Assembly: GCA_039184865.1 (NCBI GenBank)
Contig: JBCDAV010000011.1
Span: forward strand, 62,001-126,000
From: Thermohalobaculum sp039184865
GTDB taxonomy: Bacteria; Pseudomonadota; Alphaproteobacteria; Rhodobacterales; Rhodobacteraceae
Length of the DNA stretch: 64,000 bases
Direction: 5' to 3'
Shown here piece after piece: positions 8,862 through 18,211 of the stretch. Both the position numbers and the translations under genes were made by a program. The notes below the pieces were generated by a model. The model ran no database searches, had not been told where the DNA came from, and saw only the letters and a list, made by a program, of their open reading frames with translations. Positions within the stretch are counted from its first letter, which is position 1; every line of letters begins with the position of its first letter.

Positions 8862-9296
8862 TTACTGCGTGCTGATCGTCCACGTTTCCTGCCCGGCGGC
8901 GGTCGCGTCGGAGCGGACCAGAAAGCCCTCGTATTGACCGGTCGGCTGCAGAAACATCGTTGCGGTGCCGTAACCCGCATCGTCTGAGAAACCGATGGCC
9001 AGCATCAGGTCGTCCTGATGCGCCGGCCCGATCACGAACGATCCCTGGCTGAACGCACCGCCCATCGCGACGCCCGTGCGCGGCTTTCCGCTGAGGTCCC
9101 ACTGCACCAGATACCGGTCGCCCGAGCGGCTGACATTGACGATGCCCTTGTAGCGCTCGCCGCTGCCCGCGCTCAGGCCCTCGACGGTGTAAGTGCCGAC
9201 CGGGTCTGCGAGGGGAAAGGTCGCCGTCCCGACCCAGATTATTGCTGCGAATGCAAGCCTTTGCAGCACTCTCGCGGTCCCCCTCTTTCGCCACAT
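8862..9296 (-). CDS. Secreted protein of unknown function
   Basis: The 144-residue product from ATG 9296 begins with a good signal peptide (basic MWRKRGTARVLQRL, hydrophobic FAAIIWVGTATFPLA, then DPVGTY). The mature part is a small beta-rich domain (VGTYTVEG..., YKGIVNVSRSGDRYLVQWDL, YEGFLVRSD) that I do not recognise. A TTG at 9347 overlaps the rnr stop as TTGA and would add 17 residues, so coupling with rnr is possible. It lies directly downstream of rnr on the same strand and may be cotranscribed. Confidence 0.6.
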   Translation of the reverse strand: MWRKRGTARVLQRLAFAAIIWVGTATFPLADPVGTYTVEGLSAGSGERYKGIVNVSRSGDRYLVQWDLSGKPRTGVAMGGAFSQGSFVIGPAHQDDLMLAIGFSDDAGYGTATMFLQPTGQYEGFLVRSDATAAGQETWTISTQ

Positions 9297-9343
9297 TGAG
9301 GCGATAGTCGCGCAATCAGGAGGTCGTGACAAGGCACTCTCTT

Positions 9344-11608
9344 TCAACGGTTCCGTTTCGCCTTCTTCGCCGACCGTGCCTTTTTGAGACGCGCGCGGTT
9401 GAGTTTGCGCCGGCTGCCTTTCGCCCGACCGGGTCCACGAGCGCGATGGGATTGCTCATGACCATCGACCTCGAGCAGTTCGAAAATCAATCCGCCACTG
9501 ACCGGAGCCGCGTCGATCAAACGAACTGTCGCTGACAATCCGGCGCGAAACTCTGCGCCAGATCGTTGCCCGACAAGGATCTGAGCTTCGCCGTCGTAGC
9601 GGAAGTAGTCGTTGCCCAGCGTCGAGATCGGCACCAGTCCATCAGCACCGGTTTCTTCCAGCCGGACGAAGACCCCTGCGCGGGATACGCCGGAAATCAT
9701 GCCGCGAAACTCTCCGCCGGCCCTGTCAGCAAGATATGCTGAAAGGTACCGGTCGACGGTCTCGCGTTCGGCTTCCATCGATCGCCGCTCGGTTCGCGAG
9801 ATATGCTCTGCCGTCGCCGCCAATCTGTCCGTCTCGTCAGGCGTCAGTCCATCCGACCCGAGCTTGAGCGCAGATATCAGCGCACGGTGGACGATCAGAT
9901 CGGCATAACGGCGGATCGGTGAGGTGAAGTGTGCATACCGCTTAAGGTTCAGGCCGAAGTGACCGAAATTCTGATCCGCGTAGTAGGCCTGCGTCTGGGC
10001 GCGTAGCACGGACATTGCCAGTACGTCGGCCTCTGTCCGCCCTCGCACCGCGTGAAGGAGGGCGTTGAGTTGCCGCGTTCGAAGAACCTGTCCTTTGGGC
10101 AGCGAAAGACCCATTGCCTCCGCGGTTTCGCGAAGCGCCTCCAATTTGTCGGGGTTGGGTTCCTCGTGGACTCGATAGAGCAGGGCAGAATGTTTCGCTT
10201 CGAGCGTCTCGGCTGCGCAAACGTTGGCAAGGATCATGAACTCTTCGATCAGCCTATGTGCATCGAGCCGTTCGCGAAAGTTCACGGACGCTACCTTGCC
10301 GTCTTCGCCGAGTTCGATCTGACGCTCTGGCAGGTCCAGATCGAGGGGCTGCCGACGTTCTCTCGCCCTCTGGACTGCGCGATAGGCGCCGAACAGCACG
10401 CCGATGCTCTCATGCAGGTCTCGCCAGGTGTCGTCCGGTGCGCGCCCGTCCTCGATCGCCTGCGCGGTCGCATAGGTCAGATCGCCGCGCGATCTCATCG
10501 TGGCTCGCGTGAAACGGTGTTCCCGTTTGTCACCATCGGCGCTCAGAACCATCCGAAGCGCGATGCAGGGGCGATTGACGTCTTGGCCAAGTGAGCACAG
10601 GTCTGCGCTCAGCCGTTCGGGGAGCATCGGCACAACGAGGTCTGGAAAGTAAGTGGAGTTCCCGCGATCGCGTGCCGATTTGTCCAGAGCGCTGTCCGGT
10701 CGGACATAGTGCGCCACGTCTGCGATCGCGACCCAGACGATGAAACCGCCGGGATTGGAAGGATCCGTGTCGGCGAGCGCGCACACCGCATCATCGTGGT
10801 CGCGGGCATCGGGCGGATCAATCGTGATGAGCGGCAGTTCCGTCAGATCCTCGCGCTTGCCGATCGTATCGAGTTCAGTCGCCGCATCGGCTTCGGCAAT
10901 CGCTTCTTCGGAGAAGGTATCCGGGATATCGTGCCGGAGCAGGGCAATTCTCGAGATCGTTCCCGGTCCGTCGAGGCTTCCATGACAGGCAATTATCCGA
11001 CCGTGCGGAAGGCCGAAGGGTCGGCCTTCCAGTTCCTCTGCTTCAGCGAGGTCGCCGTCGCGCGCACCGCCCTCCTGTCCCTTCGGAATGACCCATTCCT
11101 TTGCAGACTTCCGCTCGACTGGCTCGAGTCGCCCCGCGGTCTTCCCAGCGCGATAGACCCCGACCATGCGTCGGCCTTCGGCATCCAACCGTTTGACCGG
11201 GGTTGCGTCATAGTCGACGTCCGGGTCCGAAGCATCGTTCAGCCGGGCCAGAATTCGGTCGCCCGCCGCGAAGGCAGGGTCTTTCTTTCGTGGTCGTAGC
11301 AGGATCCTTGGTGCCGGATGATCAGAGTCCCATTTGAGCGGGCGCGCAAATAGATCGCCATCCGCATCGGGCCCAACTACAACCAGCACCGAGACCTTGG
11401 GCAAGCGCACTCGCTCGGGCACGCGGCGACGGCGGCCGGTCTCTCCGGCGCCGCGAAGATCTTTCAGGAGCCGTTTCAGGTCGGCCTGGTCCTTGTCCTT
11501 TATGCCGAAAGCGCGGGCGACCTCCCGACTCCCCGACGCGCCGGGATTGTCGCGAATCCAGGCGAGCAGGGCTTCCCGATCCGGCAGGTTACCCAAAGCA
11601 AAATCCAA
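9344..11608 (-). CDS. rnr: Ribonuclease R
   Basis: This 754-residue protein is a 3'-5' exoribonuclease of the RNB (RNase II/R) family that degrades structured RNA. An N-terminal winged-helix-like segment (REALLAWIRDNPGASGSREVARAFG) is followed by cold-shock domains. The RNB catalytic core has the metal-binding aspartates in TIDPPDARDHDDAV, and YFGLNLKRYAHFTSPIRRYADL-type motifs occur near residues 560-590. An S1 domain (FRGMISGVSRAGVFVRLEETGADGLV) precedes a very basic tail. The start appears to be TTG at 11608, only 69 bp after topA, so it is probably read from the topA transcript. Confidence 0.93.
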   Translation of the reverse strand: MDFALGNLPDREALLAWIRDNPGASGSREVARAFGIKDKDQADLKRLLKDLRGAGETGRRRRVPERVRLPKVSVLVVVGPDADGDLFARPLKWDSDHPAPRILLRPRKKDPAFAAGDRILARLNDASDPDVDYDATPVKRLDAEGRRMVGVYRAGKTAGRLEPVERKSAKEWVIPKGQEGGARDGDLAEAEELEGRPFGLPHGRIIACHGSLDGPGTISRIALLRHDIPDTFSEEAIAEADAATELDTIGKREDLTELPLITIDPPDARDHDDAVCALADTDPSNPGGFIVWVAIADVAHYVRPDSALDKSARDRGNSTYFPDLVVPMLPERLSADLCSLGQDVNRPCIALRMVLSADGDKREHRFTRATMRSRGDLTYATAQAIEDGRAPDDTWRDLHESIGVLFGAYRAVQRARERRQPLDLDLPERQIELGEDGKVASVNFRERLDAHRLIEEFMILANVCAAETLEAKHSALLYRVHEEPNPDKLEALRETAEAMGLSLPKGQVLRTRQLNALLHAVRGRTEADVLAMSVLRAQTQAYYADQNFGHFGLNLKRYAHFTSPIRRYADLIVHRALISALKLGSDGLTPDETDRLAATAEHISRTERRSMEAERETVDRYLSAYLADRAGGEFRGMISGVSRAGVFVRLEETGADGLVPISTLGNDYFRYDGEAQILVGQRSGAEFRAGLSATVRLIDAAPVSGGLIFELLEVDGHEQSHRARGPGRAKGSRRKLNRARLKKARSAKKAKRNR

Positions 11609-11677
11609 CTGGAGGGGACGGTTCTGGAGACGTGGCGGAGCAGAGGTTCGGTTGTTGTCCGGCTCCGCAGTACCGTA

Positions 11678-14290
11678 TCATGGTTCGATCAGAGGCGGAT
11701 CCTCTGGGCCTTTCGGCTTGCGTGTCTTTGATGGTGATGCCTTCTTCGTGGACTTTTTCTTACCGGTGCCGGAGCCCTTCGCAGCTGCCTTCTTCGTGGA
11801 CGACTTCTTTTTGGACCCTGCTTTCGCTTCGATCAGCGCGATGGCACTTTCGAGGTCGATCGCGTTCGGATCCTGATCCTTCGGGATCGTCGCGTTTATT
11901 TTCGCCCATTTGACATACGGCCCGTAGCGCCCGTCCATCACATTTATCGGACCGCCATCGGGATGCTCGCCCAGTTCACGCAGCGGTTTCTGAGCCTGCC
12001 CTCGGCCGCCGCGCGTCTTCTTGCGGGCAATCAGATCGATGGCCCGGTTCATCCCGACCGCAAGAACGTCGTCTCCGTCCTCGAGGCTCGCATAGGTGCC
12101 GTTGTGGCGCACGTAGGGACCATAGCGGCCAATACCGGCCATGATCATCTCGCCGTCTTCCGGATGTGGCCCGACATCACGCGGCAGGGACAAGAGACCG
12201 AGTGCCAGTTCAAGCGTAACGTCCGCTGTCTCCGTTCCTTTCGGCAGCGAGGACCGTTTGGGTTTCCCGTCCGGCGCGTCCTCGGCCTCGCCGAGCTGTA
12301 CGTAGGGTCCAAACCGGCCGCTGCGCAGTTTGACATCCGCGCCTTCGGGCGATTTGCCGAGCAGCAGCCCGTCAGGACCGATGCCGCCGTCATCGGCCTC
12401 CTCGCCGCCCAGGGGACGCGTGTATCTGCATTCCGGATAGTTCGAGCATCCGATGAAGGCGCCTCCCGAACGCGCGGTCCGCATCGACAGCCGACCGATG
12501 GCGCATTTCGGACAGAGACGCGGATCCGTCCCGTCGCCCTTGTCCGGGAAGAGATGCGGCGCGAGGATTTCGTTGATCTTCTCCAGAACCTCGCCGATCC
12601 GGAGATCCGACGTCTCGTCCAGCGCCGCCCTGAAGTCCTTCCAGAAGGTCTCCATGACGATCTGCCAGTCGATCCTGCCGCCTGATACGTCGTCGAGTTG
12701 CTCCTCGAGGCCTGCGGTAAATTCGTAGGCCACGTAGCGTGAGAAGTAATTCATCAGGAAGATCGTCACGAGCCGGCCCTTGTCCTCCGGCACGAGCCGT
12801 CCGGCATCCTTCCGGACGTATTCGCGGTCCTGGATCGTGCCGATAATCGAAGCGTAAGTGGATGGACGCCCGATCCCGAGCTCCTCCATCTTCTTGACAA
12901 GGGTCGCTTCGGAGTAGCGCGGCGGAGGTTGGGTGAAGTGCTGTTCGGGATGCACGGATTTTTGCCCGAGCTGATCGCCACCATTCATGGCTGGAAGACG
13001 CCTGTCGTTTTCGTCGACAACGTCGTCGCGGCCTTCCTCATAGACCTTCATGAAGCCGTCGAAGGTGACGACTTGGCCGCTCGCGCGCAGCATGACCCGC
13101 CCGTTGCTGTCCGCGATATCAACGGTCGTTCTTTGCAGCCTTGCCGATGACATCTGGCTGGCAATCGCACGCTTCCAGATCAGGTCATAGAGCCTGATCT
13201 GGTCGCTCTCCAGTTTCAGATCGGACGGAGCGACGCCCATGCGGGTCGGGCGCACGCATTCGTGCGCCTCCTGAGCATTCTTGGCCTTGTTCTTGTAGAA
13301 GCGCGGTTTCTCCGGGACGTAGCTGGCGCCGTAGCGATCGCCGATCGCGGCGCGCGCATCGGAAACGGCTTCGGGCGCCATGTCGATCCCGTCGGTCCGC
13401 ATATAGGTGATGTGACCGGCCTCGTAGAGACGTTGCGCGGTGCGCATTGTCTGCTGCGGTCCCATGCCGAGTTTGCGGCTTGCCTCCTGTTGCAGGGTCG
13501 AGGTCATGAAGGGCGGCGCCGGATTACGGCTCTGCGGTTTGGCCTCCACCTTGGAGACGCTGAGCGACGCAGCACTCACGGCGGCGGCAGCAGCCTCGGC
13601 CGAGGCCTGATCGGTGAGGTCGAAACGCTCCAGCCTCTTGCCGTCGAGCACCGTGAGACGCGCCTCGAATTCCGCGCCGTCGGGCGTGCGCAGCACGGCC
13701 TTGACGGTCCAGAACTCCTGCGGCCGGAATGCCTCGATCTCCATTTCCCGCTCGACGATCAGGCGCAGCGCGACGGATTGCACGCGGCCAGCCGACCGCG
13801 ACCCAGGCAGCTTGCGCCAGAGCACGGGCGAGAGATTGAAGCCGACAAGGTAGTCGAGCGCACGCCGTGCCAGATAGGCCTGCACCAGTTCCATATCGAT
13901 CTGGCGCGGGTTCTTCATGGCATCGGTGACGGCGGACTTGGTGATCGCATTGAACACGACCCGCTGAACCTCGGTGTCCTTCTTGACCGCGCGGCGCTTG
14001 CGGAGCGCCTCGAGCAGATGCCAGGAAATCGCTTCGCCTTCGCGGTCAGGGTCGGTCGCGAGGATCAGGCGGTCGTCGCCCTTCAGCGCATCTGCGATCG
14101 CGCGGACATGCTTTTGAGACTTTGAATCGACCTCCCACTTCATCTCGAAGCCGGCGTCGGTATCGACCGATCCGTCCTTGGCGGGCAGGTCGCGCACGTG
14201 GCCGAAGGACGCAAGAACGGTAAAGTCTTTGCCGAGATAGCCGTTGATTGTCTTCGCTTTAGCCGGTGATTCAACGACCACGACTGCCAT
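11678..14290 (-). CDS. topA: DNA topoisomerase I
   Basis: This 870-residue type IA topoisomerase relaxes negative supercoils. The TOPRIM domain opens the protein (VVVVESPAKAKTINGYLG; LATDPDREGEAISWHL). The catalytic Tyr is in GHITYMRTDG. A C-terminal four-Cys zinc ribbon (LCPKCAIGR...FIGCSNYPECRYTR) is followed by three G(R/K)(F/Y)GPYV repeats and a lysine-rich tail, typical of alphaproteobacterial TopA. GGAG lies close before the ATG. It is the central gene of the minus-strand block from pyrB to rnr; a perfect TTGACA element upstream suggests its own promoter. Confidence 0.96.
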   Translation of the reverse strand: MAVVVVESPAKAKTINGYLGKDFTVLASFGHVRDLPAKDGSVDTDAGFEMKWEVDSKSQKHVRAIADALKGDDRLILATDPDREGEAISWHLLEALRKRRAVKKDTEVQRVVFNAITKSAVTDAMKNPRQIDMELVQAYLARRALDYLVGFNLSPVLWRKLPGSRSAGRVQSVALRLIVEREMEIEAFRPQEFWTVKAVLRTPDGAEFEARLTVLDGKRLERFDLTDQASAEAAAAAVSAASLSVSKVEAKPQSRNPAPPFMTSTLQQEASRKLGMGPQQTMRTAQRLYEAGHITYMRTDGIDMAPEAVSDARAAIGDRYGASYVPEKPRFYKNKAKNAQEAHECVRPTRMGVAPSDLKLESDQIRLYDLIWKRAIASQMSSARLQRTTVDIADSNGRVMLRASGQVVTFDGFMKVYEEGRDDVVDENDRRLPAMNGGDQLGQKSVHPEQHFTQPPPRYSEATLVKKMEELGIGRPSTYASIIGTIQDREYVRKDAGRLVPEDKGRLVTIFLMNYFSRYVAYEFTAGLEEQLDDVSGGRIDWQIVMETFWKDFRAALDETSDLRIGEVLEKINEILAPHLFPDKGDGTDPRLCPKCAIGRLSMRTARSGGAFIGCSNYPECRYTRPLGGEEADDGGIGPDGLLLGKSPEGADVKLRSGRFGPYVQLGEAEDAPDGKPKRSSLPKGTETADVTLELALGLLSLPRDVGPHPEDGEMIMAGIGRYGPYVRHNGTYASLEDGDDVLAVGMNRAIDLIARKKTRGGRGQAQKPLRELGEHPDGGPINVMDGRYGPYVKWAKINATIPKDQDPNAIDLESAIALIEAKAGSKKKSSTKKAAAKGSGTGKKKSTKKASPSKTRKPKGPEDPPLIEP

Positions 14291-14401
14291 GCTGATCTCC
14301 TGCTGCGATCGGGACCAAGCCCTACGCGTCGAGCTACACCTGCCGAGACACGTAAGGAATGCAATTGGACCTTCGGCCCGCGCATCGGCGATTAGCGGCG
14401 G

Positions 14402-14430
14402 AAGATGGGTTAGGTCATGTGCCCTGTCAA
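14402..14430 (-). promoter_or_regulatory. Possible topA promoter
   Basis: On the minus strand a perfect -35 TTGACA (14430-14425) is followed, after 17 bases, by a weak -10 candidate CATCTT (14407-14402). It lies in the 178-bp gap between dprA and topA and would give a leader of about 105 bases. The -10 match is poor, so this is tentative. Confidence 0.35.
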
Positions 14431-14468
14431 CGGTAGGCGGAGCGCAAGCACGAGCATGCGATCTTTGT

Positions 14469-15695
14469 TCACATCTCGATGCGCGCGATCATGCCACCGG
14501 GAAGAATCTCGATGCTACCTGCGAGATCAAGCTCGAGGATGGCCAGTGAAATCTCCTGGGGTGAGGCGCCGCACTGCCGTGCGACCTCGTCGATTTCGAT
14601 GGCCTGGGGTCCGAGAAGATCGAGAACCTGCTCGGCGAGAGCCTCGTCGCCGTGGCCGCCACCTTCCTCGTCAAAGTCTGCCAGAGCGTCGTATTCGTCT
14701 CGCAGCGACTCGTCGCCAAACGAGTCCGCGTCAAAGTCGAATTCGCCACCATCCTCCATCAGCATCATCGATCTCGGCGCCGACAGGGCCTCTTCGACAT
14801 CGCCGGCGTGGCGAATCAAGGCAGCACCCTCGCGAATCAACGCGTTGCATCCGGATGCACGCGGGTCTTCCGGTGCGCCGGGGCACGCCATCGCCTCGCG
14901 ACCCTGCTCCAGCGCGAACCGCGCCGTGATCAGGCTGCCGGACTTGCTCGCGGCTTCGACCACCACGACACCGTGCGACAGTCCGGAAATGATCCGGTTT
15001 CGTCGCGGGAAGTGCTTGCCCGTGGGCTCGATGCCGAACGGGATCTCCGAGATGAGAAGCCCGTCTTCAGCGATCCTTTTGCAGAGTTCGATATTCTCGG
15101 TCGGATAGGGCTTGTCCAGCGCGCCAGCGAGGACCGCGACCGTTCCCGTCGAAAGGCTCGCCTCATGCGCCGCGGCGTCGATCCCGCGCGCCAGACCGGA
15201 GACGACCGTATAGCCTGTTGCGCCAAGCTCCCGCGCAAGCCGTCGCGCCGTGCGGACCCCGAGTGCGGATGCATTGCGCGACCCGACGAGCGCGACGGTC
15301 TGGTCCTCGAGCAACTCGGCATTGCCTTTCATCCAGAGAATCGGCGGCGGCGGTTCGATCTGCGCGAGCATCTGCGGATATTGCGGATCGTCGATTTGCA
15401 CCATCCGGGCGCCAAAGGCTTCTCCGGCCTCCAACTCGCTTTCAATCTCGTCGAGCGGGCAGATCTTGTATCCGGACTTGCCGCCGCGCGCGGCCAGATC
15501 GGGAAGAACCTCGAGCGCCCGGCTCGCGCTGCTGAACCGCCTGATCAGATGAGAATACGTGCGCGGCCCGACATTGTGGCTGCGCAACAGTCTGAGGCGC
15601 GCGATCCGTTCGCTTTCGGTGAGCACCGTCGAACTGCCGAGTTCCAAGGGAACGCTGTCCTGGCGTAACGCGGCGGCCGATTGCGTGCGAGACAT
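14469..15695 (-). CDS. dprA: DNA processing protein DprA
   Basis: This 408-residue protein loads RecA on incoming single-stranded DNA in natural transformation. It has the Rossmann-like core: VALVGSRNASALG, VSGLARGIDAAAHEASL, then FPRRNRIISGLSHGVVVVEA and SGSLITARFALEQGR. An acidic linker (about residues 305-345) leads to a C-terminal winged-helix domain (VARQCGASPQEISLAILELDLAG). I start at ATG 15695 because CAGGAG lies 8 bases before it. It sits between plsY and topA, an order I associate with Rhodobacterales. Confidence 0.94.
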   Translation of the reverse strand: MSRTQSAAALRQDSVPLELGSSTVLTESERIARLRLLRSHNVGPRTYSHLIRRFSSASRALEVLPDLAARGGKSGYKICPLDEIESELEAGEAFGARMVQIDDPQYPQMLAQIEPPPPILWMKGNAELLEDQTVALVGSRNASALGVRTARRLARELGATGYTVVSGLARGIDAAAHEASLSTGTVAVLAGALDKPYPTENIELCKRIAEDGLLISEIPFGIEPTGKHFPRRNRIISGLSHGVVVVEAASKSGSLITARFALEQGREAMACPGAPEDPRASGCNALIREGAALIRHAGDVEEALSAPRSMMLMEDGGEFDFDADSFGDESLRDEYDALADFDEEGGGHGDEALAEQVLDLLGPQAIEIDEVARQCGASPQEISLAILELDLAGSIEILPGGMIARIEM

Positions 15696-15778
15696 CTGAA
15701 TACTCCTGACTGACCGTCTGAGCATCAGGTCGCTTGGTTAAGTGCGGGTTAAGTATGAACGGCGCTGTTCGCTTCGCC

Positions 15779-16396
15779 CTACTTCACGCCGATCTTCGGC
15801 TCCTCTCCGGCGATCAGGCGCCGGATATTGTCCCGGTGGCGAAAGATGACCCAGAGGGCGAGGACTGACACGCAGAGCACGGCCCGCTCACCGTCCAGCA
15901 CATAGAACCAAAGCGGAGAGAGCAGCGCCGAGATAATTGCCGACAGCGAAGATATGCGAAACAGCGCGGCCGCGACCAGCCAGGACACGCAGACGGCAAT
16001 ACCCGCATAGAAGCTGAGACCGATGATTGCCCCGAGGAAGGTCGCCACGCCCTTACCCCCGCGAAACCGGAGCCAGACCGGCAAGCAGTGCCCGAGAACG
16101 GTCCCGAGTGCTGCGCATTGCGCAGAGAGATCGCCCTCGTTCGCCAGGAACCAGGCGACCGGCAGCAATCCCTTCAGCATGTCCAGGACCAGTGTCATCG
16201 CCGCGGCGGCCTTGCTGCCGGTGCGCAGGACGTTCGTGGCACCAATATTGCCCGATCCGATCTTGCGCAGATCGCCCAGACCGAACAGCGCGGCGACGAG
16301 GATCCCGAACGGGATCGAGCCGACAAGATATCCGGTCGCGAACGCTTCCAGAAGCTGAGGCCAGGCGCGCTCCCAGCCCATCACGCTATGCAGCAT
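15779..16396 (-). CDS. plsY: Acyl-phosphate:glycerol-3-phosphate acyltransferase PlsY
   Basis: This 205-residue membrane enzyme transfers acyl groups from acyl-phosphate to glycerol-3-phosphate, the first acylation in phospholipid synthesis. The three PlsY motifs are present: GSIPFGILVAALFGLGDLRKIGSGNIGATNVLR, LRFRGGKGVAT, and a late WVIFRHRDNIRRL. Several membrane helices are evident. GGAG lies 6 bases before the ATG at 16396. The start overlaps the end of the preceding gene by 11 bases, indicating translational coupling. Confidence 0.94.
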   Translation of the reverse strand: MLHSVMGWERAWPQLLEAFATGYLVGSIPFGILVAALFGLGDLRKIGSGNIGATNVLRTGSKAAAAMTLVLDMLKGLLPVAWFLANEGDLSAQCAALGTVLGHCLPVWLRFRGGKGVATFLGAIIGLSFYAGIAVCVSWLVAAALFRISSLSAIISALLSPLWFYVLDGERAVLCVSVLALWVIFRHRDNIRRLIAGEEPKIGVK

Positions 16397-17672
16397 CACC
16401 GTCTCCGAACACGCGCTCGCCCGCGACCCAGGTCCCGAGAACGCGTCCCTGCATCAGTGCGCGATCAAAAGGCGTGTTTTTCGAACGCGAGTGCAGCGTT
16501 TCACGCTCGAGCCGGAAGGGTGCGTCGGGATCGAAGAGCACAAGGTCCGCGGGCGCGCCGGGCGCCAGCCGTCCGCCGGGCAGGTCGAGAATCTCGGACG
16601 GGCGCAGCGATCCCGCGCGAAACAGCGTCTGCAGGTCAAGACGTCCCTCGTGGATAAGGCGCATCATCGCGGGCAGGAAGGTCTCGAGGCCGACGGCTCC
16701 GGTTGCGGCCTCCTCGAACGGCAGACGCTTGGCTTCCTCGTCCTGCGGCAGGTGTCCCGAGACGATCGTATCGATCAATCCTGTTGCCAGCGCCTCGACC
16801 ACGGCGACCCGGTCGGTCTCGGCCCGCAGTGGCGGGGTCAGCCGGAAAAAGGTGCGGTAATCGGCGATATCGAACTCGTTCAGCGTCAAGTGATGGATCG
16901 AGACACTGGACGTCACGCTGAGCCCTGCCTCACGCGCGCGCCGCAGAGGCATGAGTGCGGCCTCGGTCGTGATCTGATCGGCGTGGTATCGGGCCCCGGT
17001 GTTCTCGACCAGAGCGAGATCGCGCTCCAGCATCATGCGCTCGGCCATCGCCGGGACCGAAGGCAGGCCGAGCCGCGACGAAAACTCGCCGGATGTCGCG
17101 CATGTCCCGCGCGAAAGGCTGGGCTCCTGCACATGGTGGACGATCAATGCTCCGGTGGAGCGCGAGTAGGTCATGCACGAGCGCAGCACCTTGGCGTCGG
17201 CGACCGCATGATCCGCATCGCTCAGAGCGACCGCACCGGCATCGAGCAGGAACTGCTGTTCCGTCATCTCGCGCCCGGCCAGACCCCGCGTCAGCGCGCC
17301 CATGGTCTCGACCCGGACCTTCGAGTCCTCGCGCGCGCGTCCGCGGACGAACTCGACCAGTGCGGGATCGTCGATTGGCGGGTCGGTATCCGGCTGCATG
17401 ACGATCGTCGTCACGCCGCCCGCCGCCGCGGCGGCACCGGCTGAGCGGAAACTCTCACGGTGGCGGCTGCCCGGATCGCCCACGAAGACCCGCATATCGA
17501 CGATACCGGGCGCCAGAACCTTCTGCTGGCAATCGACCCCGGGCACCTCGGGCGACGCGCCGTGGATGACGTCGGCGATGACGCCATTCTCGACCCTGAC
17601 AGCACCAGGGCCATCGTAATTCGAAGCGGGGTCGATCAGGCGGGCATTCAAGAGGTGCACGGCGCCGTTCAT
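16386..17672 (-). CDS. pyrC': Dihydroorotase-like protein lacking catalytic residues (PyrC'/PyrX type)
   Basis: This 428-residue protein has the length and fold pattern of class I dihydroorotase, but the metal site is gone. The HxH of the usual HVHLREPG reads RVFVGDPG, losing both zinc His and the substrate Arg. The substrate Asn in MPNT is replaced (MQPDTDPP), the later zinc His position reads YHADQ, and the usual TDHAPH Asp reads SGHLPQ. Such pseudo-dihydroorotases are known from Pseudomonas as a non-catalytic partner needed by aspartate carbamoyltransferase, which fits pyrB two genes upstream. A working dihydroorotase must be encoded elsewhere. The start overlaps the previous gene's stop as ATGA. 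Confidence 0.85.
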   Translation of the reverse strand: MNGAVHLLNARLIDPASNYDGPGAVRVENGVIADVIHGASPEVPGVDCQQKVLAPGIVDMRVFVGDPGSRHRESFRSAGAAAAAGGVTTIVMQPDTDPPIDDPALVEFVRGRAREDSKVRVETMGALTRGLAGREMTEQQFLLDAGAVALSDADHAVADAKVLRSCMTYSRSTGALIVHHVQEPSLSRGTCATSGEFSSRLGLPSVPAMAERMMLERDLALVENTGARYHADQITTEAALMPLRRAREAGLSVTSSVSIHHLTLNEFDIADYRTFFRLTPPLRAETDRVAVVEALATGLIDTIVSGHLPQDEEAKRLPFEEAATGAVGLETFLPAMMRLIHEGRLDLQTLFRAGSLRPSEILDLPGGRLAPGAPADLVLFDPDAPFRLERETLHSRSKNTPFDRALMQGRVLGTWVAGERVFGDGDAA

Positions 17673-18211
17673 GCCGAGTTGTCCTGCTGCACCGATCGCA
17701 TCAAGCGGTAGAGCTCGTCGCCGCTCGCGACATACTCGAAACCCTTCTTGACGGTGTATCGGCGGCCCTTGTTGCCGCGCCGTTCCTCTTCATGAAACCA
17801 GATCGTGGCCTCGTCTCCGGGCTCAAACTCCAGCCGTGTTTCGCCCGTGATCGGCCATGACTTCAACGATCGTCCGAAGGCGCTTGTCGCCACGATTGCG
17901 CGCTTGTCGGTCAGCGCATAGCGCGTCCTGCTCCGCACATATGCGTCCCAGATAAACCGGCCGAACACGAGATAGACGCCGACCGCGACGAAGGGCAGGC
18001 CGAAGAGCGGGAAGATCAGTCCGAGAAATCCACCGCCGTCGCCCACGGCGAAAGACGCCATGAAGACCCAGAAGAGCGAAAAGCTGAGGAAAATCACTCC
18101 GAATCCGCTCAACAGCAGATCCGAGGTCCGGAACCGCAGCCCCTTCGCTGGCTGACCTTCCCAAAGGATCCGTTCGCCTGGATCGAGATAGGGAGCCCAG
18201 CCGGAGGTCAT
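17669..18211 (-). CDS. Two-helix membrane protein with PH-like domain
   Basis: The 180-residue product starts at ATG 18211, which overlaps the pyrB stop as ATGA, and its own stop overlaps the pyrC' start in the same way. Two hydrophobic segments (about residues 28-52 and 58-85) are followed by a soluble domain with YALTDKRAIVATS, the motif of bacterial PH-like domains, and a basic stretch (EERRGNKGRRYTVKKGFEY). Its role is unknown. The tight coupling between aspartate carbamoyltransferase and its likely pseudo-enzyme partner is striking, but I see no catalytic signature. Confidence 0.75.
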   Translation of the reverse strand: MTSGWAPYLDPGERILWEGQPAKGLRFRTSDLLLSGFGVIFLSFSLFWVFMASFAVGDGGGFLGLIFPLFGLPFVAVGVYLVFGRFIWDAYVRSRTRYALTDKRAIVATSAFGRSLKSWPITGETRLEFEPGDEATIWFHEEERRGNKGRRYTVKKGFEYVASGDELYRLMRSVQQDNSA

